From positions 310,001 to 374,000 of the forward strand of contig NZ_BNCM01000003.1 in the NCBI RefSeq assembly GCF_014656475.1: a DNA stretch of 64,000 bases. The letters are read 5' to 3'. Under the pieces are notes generated by a model. That model ran no database searches. It saw nothing but the letters and a program-made list of their open reading frames with translations, and was not told the origin of the DNA. The stretch is from Sinomonas cellulolyticus (lineage in GTDB: Bacteria; Actinomycetota; Actinomycetes; Actinomycetales; Micrococcaceae). Position numbers and translations under genes: made by a program. Shown here in pieces: positions 1 to 8,424 of the stretch. The first letter of the stretch is position 1; each line of letters begins with the position of its first letter.

Positions 1-1175
1 ACCTGCTGATGTCCTTCTCGGTGGTCGACTCCCGCGGGAAGGTCCTCGGCACGGGCAAGGACCTCGTGGCGCTCCAGGAGGAGCTCGCCCCCGCGACGCG
101 CCGGGCCATCGCCGAGTCCCTCGGGGCCACGCCCGCCACGGCCCGCGGCGTCCCCGTATCGCGGCCAGCGGCCCGCGGCGACGGCACCAAGGCGCCTGCC
201 TCGGGTTCGGCACGCACGACGGCGGCACCCGCCGCACGCTCGGACCTCACCGAGGACTCCGGCCTCACCTACGGCCGCGGGCTGAGCGAGCGCTCCGGGC
301 TGACCGAGTGGAGCGTGGGGACGATCCCGCGCACGGCGAGCACCGTCGTCGCGGGCCACACCGTGACGGGCTATCCCGCCCTCGTGGACGAGGGCCGGCG
401 GAAGGACACGCCCCGGGGCACGGCCGGCCTGCGCGTCTTCCAGACCGAGGAGGACCAGCTGCGGGCGCACCGGGCCGGCGTCATCCGCCTGCTCGCGCTC
501 CGCGTCCCGCCGCCGGACCGCTACGTCCTCGAGCACCTCAACAACCGCGAGAAGCTCACCTTCAGCCAGAACCCCCACGGCTCGGTCGCTGACCTCATCG
601 CGGACTGCTCCCTCGCCGCGATCGACAGGCTCGTCCCGGCCCAGCTGCCCTGGGACCGGGCCGCATTCGACGCGCTCTACGACGAGGTCCGGGCCGAGCT
701 CATCGACACCGTCTTCAAGGTCACCGCAATCGTCGAGCAGGTCCTCGCCTCGGCCCAGCGGATCGGCAAGGCTCTGAGGGGCACCACGAGTCTGGCCCTC
801 ATCAGCGCGCTGAATGACATCCGCGCCCAGCTCGAGCAGCTCGTCTACCCGGGGTTCGTGGCCCGCACCGGCTACGCCCAGCTCGAGCACCTCCCCCGCT
901 ACCTCAGGGCGATCGAGCGTCGCCTCGAGAAGCTTCCGACCAACGTCCAGCGCGATGCGGTCGCGATGGCCACCGTCCAGTCCCTCGAGGACGACTACGA
1001 CGACGCGGCCGCAGCTCTGGCCCCGACCGGCCGCCATGAGGCCAAGCTCGAGCGCGTGAGATGGATGATCGAGGAGCTGCGGGTCAGCCTGTTCGCCGTC
1101 GAGCTCGGGACCGCGGGGAAGGTGTCCGAGAAGCGGGTCCGGCAGGCCCTCGGCGAGGCGCTGGCCCCGGCGTAG
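1..1175 (+). CDS. hrpA: ATP-dependent RNA helicase HrpA, C-terminal part (5' truncated by window edge)
   Basis: This is the C-terminal end of an HrpA-type DEAH-box RNA helicase. The reading frame is open to the window edge (residues LL precede the first Met), so the helicase core lies outside. The visible residues match the DUF3418 tail of bacterial HrpA: an opening stretch MSFSVVDSRGKVLGTGKDL, a low-complexity Ala/Thr/Arg stretch near residues 40-80, then the helical region with YVLEHLNN and NREKLTFSQNPHGS. The gene ends with TAG at 1173-1175. A 140-base gap to the next gene contains a CRP-type palindrome. Family assignment is by recognised tail motifs; helicase motifs cannot be checked here. 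Confidence 0.85.
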   Translation, partial: LLMSFSVVDSRGKVLGTGKDLVALQEELAPATRRAIAESLGATPATARGVPVSRPAARGDGTKAPASGSARTTAAPAARSDLTEDSGLTYGRGLSERSGLTEWSVGTIPRTASTVVAGHTVTGYPALVDEGRRKDTPRGTAGLRVFQTEEDQLRAHRAGVIRLLALRVPPPDRYVLEHLNNREKLTFSQNPHGSVADLIADCSLAAIDRLVPAQLPWDRAAFDALYDEVRAELIDTVFKVTAIVEQVLASAQRIGKALRGTTSLALISALNDIRAQLEQLVYPGFVARTGYAQLEHLPRYLRAIERRLEKLPTNVQRDAVAMATVQSLEDDYDDAAAALAPTGRHEAKLERVRWMIEELRVSLFAVELGTAGKVSEKRVRQALGEALAPA

Positions 1176-1269
1176 CGGGTCGCCGGCTGGCGTGTGAGTT
1201 CAGCGCCCGTCGACGCGCGCGACGCGAGCATCGGCTGGCGCGCCGCAGCACCCCATACGGCCCCCGAGG

Positions 1270-1285
1270 TGTGATAATGATCACA
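1270..1285. promoter_or_regulatory. Perfect CRP/GlxR-type operator overlapping an extended -10
   Basis: The sequence TGTGATAATGATCACA matches the CRP/GlxR consensus TGTGA-N6-TCACA at all ten defined bases. It also contains TGTGATAAT, which reads as an extended -10 (TG-N-GATAAT, hexamer at 1273-1278). Transcription would then start near 1285, about 32 bases before the lipoprotein ATG at 1317. A regulator bound here would cover the -10, so repression is the simpler prediction. No good -35 is visible. Confidence 0.65.
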
Positions 1286-1316
1286 GCTGGGGACCGTTCA
1301 GTGCGAGGAGTCGGGC

Positions 1317-2312
1317 ATGGGACGCGGTCGCCGATGCAGCGCGGTGTGCGCCGCCGCCGTGATCCTGCTGAGTGCGTGCTCGGCCCCGGGTGGTGCCCGC
1401 ACGGAGGCCTCGGGCACACAGGCTGCTCCACCAGCCGCCGCCGGCTCCGCTCCCACGGTCCTCCCCCCGTTCGGGCCCGCGGTGCAGCCGGCGAGTGCCG
1501 AGCCGGGAATTCCCGCCGTGCCGACCGAGCCGGTCGTGTTCCTTCCGCCCGGCCCTGCCTCCCCCGCCGATCCGCCGGTGGGCTCCTCCTATGAGCGCAT
1601 CTCGCGGCTGGCCTGCGACGACGCCGCCCCGCTCGCCGCAGGCACGGGGAACGAGCCGCTCTGGAACGCGGTGGGGGCCACCTGTTCCGCCCTCGTCGGC
1701 GGCTCCCCCGCCCAATGGGCCAAAGCCGCCTCCCTCATGGCAGCGCTTCCTCCGGTCCCGGCGGCGCGCTGCCTCGAGGCAGCGGCCGTGGCCGGGGCAG
1801 CCCGCGTCCTCGACTTCCACGCCGCGAACCCCGGCGTGCCGGTCCGGCTTGCGAGCGGCTCGGGCCAGGCGTGCCCGCGGCACCTCAACGGCGCCACCGT
1901 TCTCGACGGCGCCGGCACCCCGGTCGGCCCCTCGAGCGTCCGCGTGTCCGGCCCCCTCACCGGCGGCACGGTCCTGAGGCTCGACGGCTTCACGGGGGCC
2001 GTCTCGGGCGTGCTCGTGGACGGCACGCCGGACGCCGAGAACGCGATCACCGTCAACGGCGCGAACTCGTTCGAGCCCGTCACGCTCGTCATGCCGCCCG
2101 AGCCGAGCGCGAGGACCGTCCGCCTGTCCCTGTCCGGGCCCCTGCCGATCGAGGGGTGGGTGGACTTCACCTATGTCGCGGGGACCCCCACGGCGCCGCC
2201 GGCGTCCCCCGGGTCCTCCACCGGCACGACGCCGGCCACGTCGCCCTCCGCCGCGGCGTCGCCCTCAGCCGCCGCCTCGCCCCCCGCCGGACCGTCCGGG
2301 AACGCGCCGTGA
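1317..2312 (+). CDS. Putative lipoprotein of unknown function
   Basis: I do not recognise a family. The 331-residue product begins with a basic n-region, a short hydrophobic core and a lipobox (LLSAC, Cys about residue 21), so it should be a membrane-anchored lipoprotein. Residues 22-75 are Ala/Pro-rich. The middle has several Cys residues (LACDD, ATCSAL, ARCLEAA, GQACPRH) that could form disulfides. The last 40 residues are a Pro/Ala/Ser/Thr tail. GAGGAG at 1305-1311 supports the ATG at 1317. The stop overlaps the GTG of the next gene, so the two are probably co-translated. A CRP-type palindrome lies just upstream. Confidence 0.65.
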   Translation: MGRGRRCSAVCAAAVILLSACSAPGGARTEASGTQAAPPAAAGSAPTVLPPFGPAVQPASAEPGIPAVPTEPVVFLPPGPASPADPPVGSSYERISRLACDDAAPLAAGTGNEPLWNAVGATCSALVGGSPAQWAKAASLMAALPPVPAARCLEAAAVAGAARVLDFHAANPGVPVRLASGSGQACPRHLNGATVLDGAGTPVGPSSVRVSGPLTGGTVLRLDGFTGAVSGVLVDGTPDAENAITVNGANSFEPVTLVMPPEPSARTVRLSLSGPLPIEGWVDFTYVAGTPTAPPASPGSSTGTTPATSPSAAASPSAAASPPAGPSGNAP

Positions 2313-3340
2313 GCGGACAACTCATGGGCGATGGGCCTGCGGGCGACCGGCCGGCCGGCGACGGGCCAGGCGCCTCCGCCGCCGAGGGAAGCCCGGCGCA
2401 TGCAGGGACGGCCCCGGCAGGGACGGCTGGGAACGCGCCGCACTCCTCGTCCGAGCCCCCGACCGCCTCCGAGGTCTGGCGGCGGGGACTCGAGCTGGTC
2501 GGTGCCTTCGGGCCGCCGCTGACGCTCGCAACCGCGCTCCTCGTGTACTTCGGGTGGGCCCGGGCGGGCGCCCAGGCGCGCTCAATGGGGCTGGATGCGA
2601 GCCTGTTCGGGTACACCGTGCAGGACCTCGTGCTGAGGAGCATCCCGTCCCTGTACCTGCCGCTCGTCTGGCTGCTGGTCATCGCTGTCGGGTGGCTCGC
2701 CGCAGATCGGCGGGTCCGACGCCGTCTCGACCGGTCGCGCGTGCGCCGCCTGGCGCTCGCCGTGCTGCCGGCGGGGCTGGCCCTCGCCGTCGCGCTGTGG
2801 CTTGTCATCATGGCGCTGCCGTCTCTGTCCGTGCTCTACGTTCCCTATGCGCTTGCCGGCGCCGTGCTGGTGGCCTCGTGGGGCCTGTCGCTCCGCCGAG
2901 CGGCGAGGCGGACCACGTCCTCACCGCCAGCGGAGCCTCAACGGGCAGCCGTGGTGCCGCACCGGGACGGGCTGGCAGTCGAGCGCATCCTGGTGTTCGC
3001 TCTCGTCGCGCTGCTGCTGTTCTGGGGGACGTCCGACTATGCGCAGGCGGTGGGGCGGGGGTTGGCCGTGTCGGTGGAGCAGCGGGTAGGGTCACTGCCC
3101 CTCGCCACGGTCTACTCCGCCAAGCGTCTGGGCCTCAGCGCCTCGGGGGTGACCGAGCAGTCGATGGGGACGGCGGAGGCGCCCCTCTTCCGGTACACGG
3201 GCCTGAGGCTGCTCGTCGTCAGCGGGGGCCGTATCTTCCTGCTCCACGACGGCTGGACGCTCCAGCGGGGGCGTGTGATCGTCCTGCCGGACGATTCGAG
3301 CGTCCGGGTCGAGTACGGCACATCACCCACGGGGCCCTGA
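2309..3340 (+). CDS. Multi-pass membrane protein of unknown function
   Basis: A 343-residue protein starting at a GTG that overlaps the upstream stop (GTGA). The frame is open further upstream, but that part is antisense-like shadow of the lipoprotein gene. Residues 1-55 are low-complexity Gly/Ala/Pro. About four or five hydrophobic segments follow (LTLATALLVYFGWA, LYLPLVWLLVIAVGWLA, LAVLPAGLALAVALWLVIMA, YALAGAVLVASWGL, ILVFALVALLLFWG), then a roughly 100-residue C-terminal domain. No family recognised. Tight overlap with the lipoprotein suggests a shared envelope function. Confidence 0.6.
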   Translation: MSGQLMGDGPAGDRPAGDGPGASAAEGSPAHAGTAPAGTAGNAPHSSSEPPTASEVWRRGLELVGAFGPPLTLATALLVYFGWARAGAQARSMGLDASLFGYTVQDLVLRSIPSLYLPLVWLLVIAVGWLAADRRVRRRLDRSRVRRLALAVLPAGLALAVALWLVIMALPSLSVLYVPYALAGAVLVASWGLSLRRAARRTTSSPPAEPQRAAVVPHRDGLAVERILVFALVALLLFWGTSDYAQAVGRGLAVSVEQRVGSLPLATVYSAKRLGLSASGVTEQSMGTAEAPLFRYTGLRLLVVSGGRIFLLHDGWTLQRGRVIVLPDDSSVRVEYGTSPTGP

Positions 3341-3367
3341 GCAGGTGCCCTGAGCGCGGGCCCCTGC
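3341..3367 (+). terminator. Hairpin directly after the membrane-protein stop codon
   Basis: GCAGGTGCCC (3341-3350) pairs with GGGCCCCTGC (3358-3367) across a 7-base loop with one mismatch. It begins at the first base after the TGA and separates this gene from the convergent HIT gene. No T-tract follows. Two exact 13-base tandem copies of GCCCGGTTCTCAC sit just beyond at 3373-3398 and run across the HIT stop codon. Confidence 0.45.
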
Positions 3368-3394
3368 GTGGCGCCCGGTTCTCACGCCCGGTTC

Positions 3395-3823
3395 TCACGC
3401 CTCGGGGACGCTGGCCCCGTACCCTGCGGCCCGCAGCGCCTGCCGGATCCTCTCCGCCGCATCGTCCATGACTGCGGGATCGGGGTTCTGCTGCACCTTC
3501 TTGAAGTCGTACTCGGCCTCCGAGAAGGACGGCCACACGTGCAGGTGGAGGTGGTTGATCTCGAATCCGGCGATGATGAGGCCCGCACGAGGCGCTGAGA
3601 ACGCCTCCATCTGGGCCTTGCCGATCGTCTGTGCCACGATCATGGTCCTGGACAGCAGCTCGCCCGGAGCGTCAGTCCACTTGTCCACCTCCTCGCGCGG
3701 CACCACCAGTGTGTGCCCGTCCGCGAGAGGGCCGATGCTCAGGAAGGCGACCACCTCGGGGTCCTTCCACACGAAGCGGCCGGGCAGCTCGCCATCGATG
3801 ATCCGGGTGAACAGCGTGCTCAT
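3395..3823 (-). CDS. HIT family nucleotide-binding hydrolase
   Basis: A 142-residue HIT (histidine triad) protein. The signature H-x-H-x-H lies at His91/His93/His95 (INHLHLHVWP), where the middle His attacks the alpha phosphate of an AMP- or nucleotide-linked substrate. The N-terminal FTRIIDGELP and GHTLVVPREEVD stretches are typical of the family. The length fits a single-domain HIT hydrolase. The ATG at 3823 overlaps the stop of the upstream alcohol dehydrogenase gene (ATGA), so the two are likely one transcript. The physiological substrate cannot be read from sequence. Confidence 0.88.
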   Translation of the reverse strand: MSTLFTRIIDGELPGRFVWKDPEVVAFLSIGPLADGHTLVVPREEVDKWTDAPGELLSRTMIVAQTIGKAQMEAFSAPRAGLIIAGFEINHLHLHVWPSFSEAEYDFKKVQQNPDPAVMDDAAERIRQALRAAGYGASVPEA

Positions 3824-4980
3824 GACTCTCCTGTCTCCTGCCCGGCGTCCGCGAGGCTCGCGGCGTCCAGGACAAAGCGGTACTTCACGTCGGAGGCGAC
3901 GATCCGGTCGAACGCCTCGTTGAGGTCCGCGGCGCGCACCATCTCGATCTCCGGTGCCACGCCGCGCTCGGCGCAGAAGTCGAGGACCTCCTGCGTCTGG
4001 GCTATCCCGCCGATGAGCGAGCCCGTGTAGGTGAGCCGCCGGCGGATGAGGGCACCGGGCCGTACGGGCGGCATGTCCCCGGACGGCAGGCTCAGCGCCA
4101 CAAGCGCGCCGTCGAGCCGCAAGGTGCGCAGGGAGGCATTGGGGTCGTGCGGCGCGGAGACGGTATCGAGGACGACGTCGAGCGTCCCCGCCGCAGCCTC
4201 GAGCTGGGCCGCGTCGCTGGTCACCACCACACGGTGGGCACCCAGGCGCGCGGCGTCGTCGGCCTTGGAGGGTGTGCGCGTGAAGACGGTGACCTCTGCG
4301 CCCATGGCCGCGGCGAGCTTGACGGCCATATGGCCGAGGCCGCCGAGCCCCAGGACTCCCACCCGCGTGCCGGGCCCCACGCCGAAGCGGCGCAGCGGCG
4401 AATATGTGGTGATGCCGGCGCAGAGGATGGGGGCCGCAGCCGCCGGATCCAGGGAGTCAGGGATCCGGAGCACGTAGCCCTCATTGACCACGATGCGCTG
4501 CGAGTACCCTCCCTGGGTCACCTCACCGCCGTTGCGCGGATCCGGCACCCCGTAGGTCCCGACGGTGCCGCGCTCGCAGAACTGCTCGAGGCCGGCACGG
4601 CAGTGGGCGCACTCCCGGCACGAGTCGACCATGCAGCCCACGCCCACCCTGTCGCCCACGGCGAAGCGGCGCACCTCGGCTCCTACCCGCCGCACGCGGC
4701 CCACGATCTCGTGGCCGGGAACGAGGGGCCACGGCCTCGGTCCCCACTCGCCACGGGTCGCGTGCACGTCGGAATGGCACAGTCCGCAGAACTCGACCTC
4801 GATCTCGACGTCGTCCGGCTTGGGCTCGCGCCGGGTGATCGTCAGCGGGACCAGGCCGCTCTCGGCGGAGGTCGCGCCGTACGCGCGCACCGTGTCCGCC
4901 CCGCGGGCGGACTCCGCCTCCTCGGCCAGTCGAGTCGTCTCCTGGGCGAGGGGCCGGCGGAGCTTGTCCGCCCCGGGCAT
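3820..4980 (-). CDS. Zinc-dependent NAD(P) alcohol dehydrogenase (YahK/CAD type)
   Basis: A medium-chain dehydrogenase that oxidises alcohols or reduces aldehydes with NAD(P)(H). The catalytic zinc site is visible as FCGLCHSDVH and VPGHEIVG; the structural zinc cysteines are in DSCRECAHCRAGLEQFC; the Rossmann motif is GLGGLGHMAVKLA. The RREPKPDDVEIEVEFCGLCHSD pattern is the YahK/cinnamyl-alcohol-dehydrogenase subgroup. The start is uncertain: the ATG at 4980 has an AGGA about nine bases upstream, an ATG at 5001 lacks one, and family length favours a GTG near 4890. It lies between a rhodanese gene and a HIT gene on the same strand. Confidence 0.85.
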   Translation of the reverse strand: MPGADKLRRPLAQETTRLAEEAESARGADTVRAYGATSAESGLVPLTITRREPKPDDVEIEVEFCGLCHSDVHATRGEWGPRPWPLVPGHEIVGRVRRVGAEVRRFAVGDRVGVGCMVDSCRECAHCRAGLEQFCERGTVGTYGVPDPRNGGEVTQGGYSQRIVVNEGYVLRIPDSLDPAAAAPILCAGITTYSPLRRFGVGPGTRVGVLGLGGLGHMAVKLAAAMGAEVTVFTRTPSKADDAARLGAHRVVVTSDAAQLEAAAGTLDVVLDTVSAPHDPNASLRTLRLDGALVALSLPSGDMPPVRPGALIRRRLTYTGSLIGGIAQTQEVLDFCAERGVAPEIEMVRAADLNEAFDRIVASDVKYRFVLDAASLADAGQETGES

Positions 4981-5011
4981 CACCGGTCGTCCTGGGTTCA
5001 TGGTGCCGACG

Positions 5012-5935
5012 CTATCGCACGCCGCCCGTGGCCACGGGGCGCGAGGGGTCGCGGGACCACTGGGAGTATGAGCCGGGGTACAGCGCGGCGTCGATGCCGG
5101 CGAGCGCGAGCGCCGCGACGTCGTGCGCCGCCGTGACGCCGGAGCCGCAGTAGACGGCCACGGGCCGGCCCGGGACTGCCCCCAGCGCCGCGAAGTGCTC
5201 CCGCAGCGCGTCGGCGGGGAGGAAGGTGCCATCGGGAGCGAGGTTCTCCGCCGTCGGGGCACTCGTCGCCCCGGGAATGTGCCCCGGACGGGGATCGACC
5301 GGCTCGACCTCGCCGCGATAGCGCTCTCCCGCGCGGGCGTCGAGCAGCACCCCGGCGGTCGCGCCCTCGGTGAACGCGGCGGCCGCGCCGGCGTCGATCG
5401 TCTGCATCCGGCCCTCCCCGAGGGACACGGCGCCCGGAACGGGCGCGGCCGTCCCCGTCTCGAGCCTGCCGCCAGCGCGTGTCCAGGCAGCGAGGCCTCC
5501 GTCGAGGAGCCTCACTGAGGCGATCCCGGCGTCGCGCAGCAGCCACCACGCCCGGGCCGCGGCCTGCCCCGAGGTCGCGTCGTAGACCACCACCGTGTCG
5601 CCGTCGTTGATGCCCCAGCGGCGCGCCGAGGCCTCGAGGGCCTCCCTCGCCGGAAGCGGATGGCGGCCACCGGCAGACTCCTCGGGGCTCCCGGGGGCAA
5701 CGGGGACTGCCAGCTCCGTCTCGAGGTCCACGAACACGGCACCGGGAAGGTGCCCGGCCTCGTACTCGGCACGCCCATCCGGTCCGCCGAGGGCCCAGCG
5801 GACGTCCAGGAGAACGGTCCGGGGGCCCCGGGATCCGCCTTCCTGAGCCTCCGCGCCGCGTCCTCGGGCGTCCGGGCCGGCCGTGAGCCGTGCCGCGAGC
5901 TCGGCGGCGGAGATCAGGACCTGATGTGGGCTCAT
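5012..5935 (-). CDS. sseA: Thiosulfate/3-mercaptopyruvate sulfurtransferase (two rhodanese domains)
   Basis: A tandem-rhodanese sulfurtransferase that moves sulfane sulfur from 3-mercaptopyruvate or thiosulfate to thiol acceptors such as cyanide or thioredoxin. The N-terminal inactive domain carries LLDVRWALGG and EAGHLPGAVFVDLE; the C-terminal domain has VLLDARAGERYRGE, GHIPGA and the active loop CGSGVTA with the persulfide Cys. The CG-S-G-V-T loop favours mercaptopyruvate over thiosulfate. The ATG at 5935 is preferred because AAGG lies seven bases upstream; a GTG two codons earlier is possible. An insert of about 15 Gly/Arg-rich residues sits near residue 30. Confidence 0.87.
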   Translation of the reverse strand: MSPHQVLISAAELAARLTAGPDARGRGAEAQEGGSRGPRTVLLDVRWALGGPDGRAEYEAGHLPGAVFVDLETELAVPVAPGSPEESAGGRHPLPAREALEASARRWGINDGDTVVVYDATSGQAAARAWWLLRDAGIASVRLLDGGLAAWTRAGGRLETGTAAPVPGAVSLGEGRMQTIDAGAAAAFTEGATAGVLLDARAGERYRGEVEPVDPRPGHIPGATSAPTAENLAPDGTFLPADALREHFAALGAVPGRPVAVYCGSGVTAAHDVAALALAGIDAALYPGSYSQWSRDPSRPVATGGVR

Positions 5936-5966
5936 GGCCACACCTTAGCCCGCGTAGGCTGTCCGG

Positions 5967-7079
5967 ATGGACCCCCGTGCGAGCCAGCACCGACCGAACC
6001 ACACGCCGACCGCCCGGCGTGGCGAGCGCGCATGGGCTGAGGCGTCCATCCGGCGGCTCGAGGCGGATGCGCACCGCAGCGCAGACACGCATCTGCACCG
6101 CGTGCCCCTCCCGCGCTCATGGGGCGTGGACGTGTACCTCAAGGACGAGTCGACGCATCGTACGGGCAGCCTCAAGCACCGCCTCGCGCGCTCGCTGTTC
6201 CTGTTCGCGCTCGTGAACGGGTGGATACGGGAGGGAACGCGGGTGGTGGAGGCCTCGAGCGGGAGCACAGCCGTCTCGGAGGCGTACTTCGCCCGGCTCA
6301 TCGGGGTTCCCTTCACGGCCGTCATGACGCGCGGCACGAGCCCGGAGAAGATCGCCCTCATCGAGCAGTACGGCGGGGAATGCCACTTCGTCGAGCAGGC
6401 CGGCGAGGTGTACGCGGAGGCGGCCCGCCTCGCCGAGGCGTGTGGGGGCCACTACCTGGACCAGTTCACCTACGCCGAGAGGGCCACGGACTGGCGTGGC
6501 AACAACAACATCGCGGAGACGATCTTCGACCAGCTCGCGCTCGAGGCCCACCCGGTGCCGCGCTGGATCGTGGTAGGTGCCGGGACGGGCGGCACGAGCA
6601 CCACCATCGGCCGCTACGTGCGCTACCGCACCCTCGCGACAGAACTGGCCGTGGCCGACCCGGAGAACTCGGCCTTCTACCCGAGCTGGGAATCGGGACT
6701 GCCTGCCCAGGGCGGCTCGTCCCGCATCGAGGGCATCGGCAGGCCCCGGCTCGAGCCGAGCTTCAACCCGAGCATCGTGGACCGGATGTTCCGGGTGCCG
6801 GACGCCGCCTCGGTCGCCGCAATGCGCGACTTCGCCGAGCGCTTCGGCTTCGACGCCGGGCCGTCCACGGGCACGAGCCTGTGGGCTGTGTGGCAGCTCG
6901 TGGCGGAGATGGCCGCCGTCGGGGAGCGCGGCAGCATCGTGACCCTCATGTGCGACGCCGGCGCCCGCTACCGCCGCTCCTACGGCGACGACGCGTGGCT
7001 GGCCTCCCATGGCCTCGACCCCGCACCCCACCGCGCCACGCTCGAGGCATTCTTCGCGATGGGCCGCTGGCGGGCCTGA
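5967..7079 (+). CDS. PLP-dependent cysteine synthase-family protein, Cds1-like (probable L-cysteine desulfhydrase)
   Basis: A fold-type II PLP enzyme of 370 residues. The Schiff-base lysine is in [11 protein letters not shown] (about residue 63), followed by the substrate loop [12 protein letters not shown] and the phosphate-binding [11 protein letters not shown]. The overall pattern is closest to mycobacterial Cds1, which degrades cysteine to sulfide, ammonia and pyruvate, rather than to CysK/CysM. It is divergent from the sulfurtransferase gene with only about 30 bases between starts, which hints at shared sulfur metabolism. Function is inferred from family resemblance. Confidence 0.75.
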   Translation: MDPRASQHRPNHTPTARRGERAWAEASIRRLEADAHRSADTHLHRVPLPRSWGVDVYLKDESTHRTGSLKHRLARSLFLFALVNGWIREGTRVVEASSGSTAVSEAYFARLIGVPFTAVMTRGTSPEKIALIEQYGGECHFVEQAGEVYAEAARLAEACGGHYLDQFTYAERATDWRGNNNIAETIFDQLALEAHPVPRWIVVGAGTGGTSTTIGRYVRYRTLATELAVADPENSAFYPSWESGLPAQGGSSRIEGIGRPRLEPSFNPSIVDRMFRVPDAASVAAMRDFAERFGFDAGPSTGTSLWAVWQLVAEMAAVGERGSIVTLMCDAGARYRRSYGDDAWLASHGLDPAPHRATLEAFFAMGRWRA

Positions 7080-7151
7080 GCCGGTTGTCCCTCGGCGGAC
7101 GCAGCTGCCCGGACTGTCCTATCAGAAAGCCGAACCGAGGGCGCCCCCGCG

Positions 7152-7832
7152 TCAGAGCTCGACCGACTCCCCGGGCTCCAGATGCGCGAACTCCGTCCCG
7201 TAGATGCCCCCGATGCGCCCGGCGTGGCTCTCGACGAGGCCCGTCCCGCGGTCGTTGAGGAGGGCGTTGTGGATCGGGTAGGCGCGCCGCGCCCTCACGG
7301 CGATGAGGAAGTCGAGCACTTCGCCGATCTTGCTCCAGGGCGCGTGGATCGGCACGAGGAGAGTCTCGACGTCGACGCCGGGCGGCACGGTGAAGGAGTC
7401 CCCCGGGTGGAAGACCTCGCCGTCGACAAGGTAGCCGATGTTCGCGACCACGGGGATGCTCGCATGGATGAGCGCGTGCTGGCTCCCGAAGGTCTGGATG
7501 CGGAAGCCCGCGGCCTCGAACTCTGTGTCGGGCTCGGCGGTGTGGATCCGGTCGGCGCACGACGGCGCAGCCTCCTTGAGCTGCCCCGCCACCTTCTCGG
7601 GCGCCCACCCCTGCAGGCCAGGATCCGCCTCGAGCACGGCGGCGACCCGCGGCAGGTCGACGTGGTCGGAGTGCTCGTGGGTCACGAGGAAGGCCTGCGC
7701 CCCGCTGAGGGCCTCCTCGACCTCCGAGAAGTTCCCTGGGTCGATGACGAGGACGGACCGGCTCGCCTGCTCGGCCCCCGCGCCGCCCCTCTCGAGCCGG
7801 ACGCACGCGTGCGTGAACTTGGTCATGAGCAT
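7152..7832 (-). CDS. MBL-fold metal-dependent hydrolase
   Basis: A 226-residue metallo-beta-lactamase-fold protein. The metal-binding signature THEHSDHVD (about residues 60-68) and later histidines (GSQHALIHA, HPGDSF, PIHAPW, PIHNALL) mark a dinuclear zinc or iron hydrolase of the UlaG/YtnP-like group without a known substrate. It opens with MTKFTHACVRLE, usual for small actinobacterial members. It is convergent with the Cds1-like gene and divergent from zur; two short perfect palindromes lie in the gap to zur. Confidence 0.8.
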   Translation of the reverse strand: MLMTKFTHACVRLERGGAGAEQASRSVLVIDPGNFSEVEEALSGAQAFLVTHEHSDHVDLPRVAAVLEADPGLQGWAPEKVAGQLKEAAPSCADRIHTAEPDTEFEAAGFRIQTFGSQHALIHASIPVVANIGYLVDGEVFHPGDSFTVPPGVDVETLLVPIHAPWSKIGEVLDFLIAVRARRAYPIHNALLNDRGTGLVESHAGRIGGIYGTEFAHLEPGESVEL

Positions 7833-7843
7833 GGCGCCAGTCT

Positions 7844-7877
7844 AGAACCGTTCTTGGTAAGCTTGAAGGTCCGGACC
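7844..7877. repeat. Two short perfect palindromes in the MBL/zur divergent gap
   Basis: AGAACCGTTCT (7844-7854) is a perfect 11-base palindrome around a central C, and GGTCCGGACC (7868-7877) is a perfect 10-base palindrome. Both lie 70-110 bases before the zur start and just outside the MBL gene start. They do not resemble the usual Zur operator. Short GC-rich palindromes also arise by chance in this genome. Confidence 0.3.
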
Positions 7878-7949
7878 GACGGGCAGCACCGGTGCATGGG
7901 AGACATCGCCAGGAGACGGTGCTCAACAGACGTGGTGCAGGAGGAGTAC

Positions 7950-8381
7950 GTGGTCGAGAATTCGCGCGAGAAGCCGCGCGAGCAGCGGGTCACGAAGCAG
8001 CGCGTTGCCGTCTCGGCGGCCCTCGACCGCATCGAGGACTTCGTCAGCACGCAGGAGCTCCACCGGATGCTCCATGACGAGGGGGCGTCCGTCTCGCTTG
8101 CCACGACCTACCGGATCCTGCAGTCCATGGCCGAGGAGGGCCTGGTCGACGTGCTGCGCAGCGACGACGGCGAGGCCGTGTACCGCCGCTGCGAGGCCAC
8201 GGGCCACCACCATCACCTCGTCTGCCGACGGTGCGGCAAGGCCGTCGACATCGAGGCCCCGGCTGTCGAGACGTGGGCGAGCCGGGTCGCCGCGGAGCAC
8301 GGCTACACCGCTGTCGAGCACACCGTGGAGGTCTTCGGCCTGTGCCCCGAGTGCACGGCGAAGGGGCAGTACTCCGCATAG
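7950..8381 (+). CDS. zur: Fur-family regulator, probable zinc uptake regulator Zur
   Basis: A 143-residue Fur-family repressor. The winged helix includes TKQRVAVSAALD, FVSTQELHRML and VSLATTYRILQSMAEEGLVDVL. The metal-binding region shows GHHHHLVCRRCG and the second CxxC in LCPEC, giving the structural zinc site of Zur/Fur proteins. The GTG at 7950 is chosen because AGGAGG (7939-7944) sits five bases upstream; an in-frame ATG at 7896 has no such site. It is convergent with an ABC metal-uptake operon, which supports a zinc role. I see no clear Zur box in front of that operon. Confidence 0.85.
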   Translation: MVENSREKPREQRVTKQRVAVSAALDRIEDFVSTQELHRMLHDEGASVSLATTYRILQSMAEEGLVDVLRSDDGEAVYRRCEATGHHHHLVCRRCGKAVDIEAPAVETWASRVAAEHGYTAVEHTVEVFGLCPECTAKGQYSA

Positions 8382-8424
8382 CGCGCCGCGGTACCCGCCG
8401 CCCGCGTGCCGGCCAGGGACGGCG

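Noticed and set aside
7833..7949. Palindromes as a Zur box for autoregulation of zur
   Set aside because: AGAACCGTTCT and GGTCCGGACC do not resemble the AT-rich Zur operators of Actinobacteria.
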